This document shows positions 61,801 through 64,000 of a stretch of 64,000 nt of DNA, piece after piece (position 1 is the stretch's first letter; each line of letters begins with the position of its first letter). This stretch comes from Nephrocerus scutellatus (taxonomy: Eukaryota; Arthropoda; Insecta; Diptera; Pipunculidae), in assembly GCA_947095585.1 (NCBI GenBank), contig OX352761.1, positions 21,853,777-21,917,776 on the forward strand, read 5' to 3'. The notes under the pieces were generated by a model. It was not told the DNA's origin, made no database searches, and saw only the letters and a list, made by a program, of their open reading frames with translations. A program made the position numbers and the translations under genes.

Positions 61801-64000
61801 AATTTTTAACCCACTTCCCAAAGCCCGATTTTATTGAAATTTTGCACACATGTGTCTTTCCGGAGACAACACTTGCAACACAATTTGAGGCCCCTCGGGC
61901 CCCGGGGTCGGGGGGCTCCCATACAAATATTTTACAAAATTTTACTCGATTTTCTTCAAATTTTATACACATGTGTATCTCTGATAGACAACACTTTTTG
62001 TAAAAATTTTTTTTTTTTTTCGTGGGACCCCAGAAATTTTTTTTCAAAAAATAGCCCGATTTTCTTTAAATTTTATATAAGCGTGTATCTCAGATAGGCA
62101 ACACTTCTTGTACAAATTTGGAGAACCTGGGCCCCGGGTTCGTGGGGCCCCATATAAAAAAAAAATTAACCCGATTTTCTTCAAATTTTATATACGCGTG
62201 TATCTCCGATAGGCAACACTTTTTGTGAAAAAATTTGAGACCCTGGGCCCCGGGTTCGTGGGGCCCCATAAAATTAAAAAAAAAATAATTAACCCGATTT
62301 TCTTCAAATTTTATATACGCGTGTATCTCCGATAGGCAACACTTTTTGTAAAAATTTTGGAGACCGTGGTCGTGGGGCCCCAACATTTAAAAAAAAAAAC
62401 TAACCCGATTTTCTTCAAATTTTATACACCTATGTATCTCCGATGGGCCACATTTTTTTTACAGTTTTTGAAGTGAACGGGCCCTGATGGCCCATATAAA
62501 TTTTTTAAAATTTAGCTCGATTTTCTTCAAATTTTTAACACATGTGTATCACTGATGGACATAACTTTTTGTAAATTTGTTGGAGTGATAGGGCCCTGAG
62601 ACCCGTGTGGTGTCCATGTAAATTTTTTAAAAATTAGCCCGATTTTCTTCAAATTTTAACACATACCTATCTCCTATTAGAGAATTTACATGAAAAATTT
62701 TAATTTTTATGGGTTGTTTTTTTTTGTATTAGAGACGGATAAACTGTTAGGAGGTGTTCTCTTCTTCGTGGCTGGTCTCTTCGCTGTTGATTTTCATTCT
62801 ATGCCGGTGACATTGTTGCAGGTATTACGTTTTGTTAGTGCTCCACACAAAATTCTCAATTCTCTTATCGTTTGAGTCAAGAAGTTTAGGAATTTTTTTC
62901 GAGTCTTTTAATCCCATTATGTTTTTCCAGTATATAGGAATTTGTGCATTTTCTTACTCAATTACTAGCGACATAGAGGGCTAGGTCTTAAGGAATAAAG
63001 TCTTTGCAACTTTTTTGGCCATTGAGTTGGCCATCTTATTGCCAGTGTGCCCTTCGTGTCCCTGGTACACAAAAAAATATAACTTTATAATTTTTTGCCA
63101 GTTTGTTTAGGCATTCGACGACTGCATCAATTTGAATTCATATTTTTTAGTGGCTTAAGCACAGCTTCACTGTGGTCTTTTTGTCTTTATTGGCCTTTAT
63201 GCTAGCAAGTGCAGCAGGCATCTTGGTCATGCTATTACCGCCCCTACTTCCTCAGTGGTTTTTCTGATGGGTTTCCTATACTTAGGCCTTGCTTATGATT
63301 GATGTTTCGGCGGATGCCATCAATATTGCCTGGCGAATTAGTTTAGCCTATACCAAATGTATCATACACAACACAAATGAAAAAACAAACATATTTTTTT
63401 ACTCGATTTGTATTTTTATTCGCAGCCTCAACGCTCTATGGCAAGGACGGTTATCTCGAAATCGCTCATTTTCCTTTACACCCGCTGGCCAGTCAGATGT
63501 CAGGCTATATTGGTTTTGAGGATTATGAGAATAATCAGATTGGCGTGAACAGAAGTTGGAGCTTTAAGAATGACAAGATTGAACGAGGAGGATTTGCCCT
63601 GACCGGCCAAAATTATTTGCACTTAGATGGTGGATCTATGGAGGGATTGTTTCAACCGCAGTACCAGCATCAAGAGTTTGTGGCATCGTGCTGGATTCGC
63701 ACAAAATATGTAAACAGTGTCCTCAATGTAAGCACTGTAAAGCCATACCTTAAGGCAGGCATTCTCACAGCAAATGGTGGTAGCGTCGTGAACTTCATAG
63801 GTAAAGTGAACTTTCAAATTAACGATTGGTTTTATATGGAAGTTATTGTCGATCTGAATTATGCGCATGAAATGCTTAAAGCCGCCAACGAATCGCAGCC
63901 TGAAAATCTCCAAGTTGCTATACGAGTTGGACCAATGCCCAATGATCCAATTGATGTCGACAATGTTCGCTTTGCCCCATTGAACTCCAACTTTGATGTA
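55877..64000 (+). CDS. Giant Rhs/Tc-toxin-derived protein, SGS-like (5' part, continues beyond window)
   Basis: Exon 55877-59885 (1336 codons plus one base) joins in phase to an exon starting at 63426 that is still open at the window end. Residues about 1-450 look like a beta-propeller, with an FG-GAP/VCBS calcium loop near 295 (FGDINQDGRDEIIF). From about 460 the GTLGEGWSIP motif opens an Rhs/TcB-like shell. Residues about 775-1060 look like a second propeller. A charged E/K linker ends the exon. The next exon has a lectin-like sandwich (GYIGFEDYE, LHLDGG, ASCWIRT). Many N-glycosylation sites suggest an extracellular or lumenal protein, but no signal peptide is seen. A TAA lies 12 bases before the ATG and an acceptor at 55828, so the first exon may be upstream and non-coding. 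This order matches mosquito SGS proteins, themselves related to bacterial Tc toxin subunits. Function unknown. Confidence 0.8.
59900..61225 (-). mobile_element. LOA/I-like LINE 3' fragment in the SGS-like intron
   Basis: On minus: an RT remnant VIAYSDDVAIAVSG near 61215, then an RT C-terminal part, and RNase H at 60642-60043 (IHLCWVPGHRDIPRNCMADK). A GDCLIGRH region and a cysteine-rich C-terminus (60216-60130) follow. The element's 3' end is GGTTA repeats at 59903-59918, not poly(A). It lies about 15 bases after the exon's splice donor. Confidence 0.8.
61230..62720. repeat. Tandem-repeat elements in the SGS-like intron
   Basis: These are two elements of the 48030 family. The first is a remnant (61240-61390) ending TAGAGAATTTACACGAAAAT. 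The second (61505-62715) has the leader TTCTCTATATTAACTTAACT, a GTCGGTC microrepeat at 61537-61568, about nine units, and the end AGAGAATTTACATGAAAAAT. Open frames inside are repeat products. Confidence 0.8.
62940..63260 (-). mobile_element. LINE RNase H remnant
   Basis: On minus, VYQGHEGHTGNKMANSMAKK (63075-63015) matches the WVPGHxGIxGNExAD block of LINE RNase H domains. The rest is too decayed to assign. Confidence 0.6.

Noticed and set aside
61799..62386. Long frames on both strands in the SGS-like intron
   Set aside because: They are produced by tandem units of the repeat element (same residues recurring every unit).

Overview
This is nuclear DNA from an insect, most probably a higher fly (Diptera: Brachycera; tephritid-like is my guess and is not proven). 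The reasons are AT-rich intergenic DNA, short GT-AG introns, compact convergent gene pairs, a ZAD-type C2H2 zinc-finger gene (a family expanded in flies), and many insect-type transposons (Tc1/mariner, PIF/Harbinger, Jockey, LOA/I and RTE LINEs, tRNA-derived SINEs, MITEs). I saw no bacterial operons, no CRISPR array, and no tRNA or rRNA gene other than tRNA-like SINE heads.

Layout. At 1-1333 a truncated copy of the PUS1 first exon is joined head-on to the first two exons of an Alg9-like gene. Its first 834 bases recur, apparently unchanged, at 5051-5884, where the complete PUS1 gene lies (5433-6792). A Tc1-like element with long inverted termini (2596-4634) sits between the copies. PUS1 converges on Srp72 (6909-9195, minus). 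From 9.2 to 15 kb there is no host gene, only repeats: a satellite-like block, a Tc1 relic, a SINE and three MITE families. A seven-exon TMEM130-like membrane protein gene occupies 15.5-19.1 kb. LINE debris with a 464-bp tandem duplication (20.6-22.3 kb) precedes the TFIIF beta gene (23.2-24.1 kb, minus). Harbinger relics (24.85-28.0 kb) lie near an intact two-exon Myb/SANT-like gene (29.1-30.2 kb, minus). mRpS18A (33.76-34.30 kb) and a 14-finger ZAD zinc-finger gene (34.5-37.0 kb, minus) form a second tight convergent pair.

From 37.3 to 55.8 kb the window is almost wholly mobile DNA: a foldback-type element with internally repetitive arms, one LINE nested inside another, tandem-repeat elements that carry a nested SINE, and an RTE LINE.

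The most striking gene is at 55.9 kb and runs off the right edge. It encodes a very large protein with an FG-GAP/VCBS-like beta-propeller, an Rhs/TcB-like shell region, a second propeller-like region and then, after a 3.5-kb transposon-filled intron, a lectin-like exon. This architecture resembles the Tc-toxin/Rhs-derived salivary gland surface (SGS) proteins of mosquitoes, which have been linked to transfer between Wolbachia and insects. Here it is a spliced insect gene.

Apart from the two convergent pairs the host genes share no obvious pathway. They are housekeeping genes (tRNA modification, SRP, Pol II initiation, mitoribosome) embedded in transposon-rich DNA. Exons were joined by hand from GT/AG sites, reading phase and family resemblance; none was checked against transcripts.
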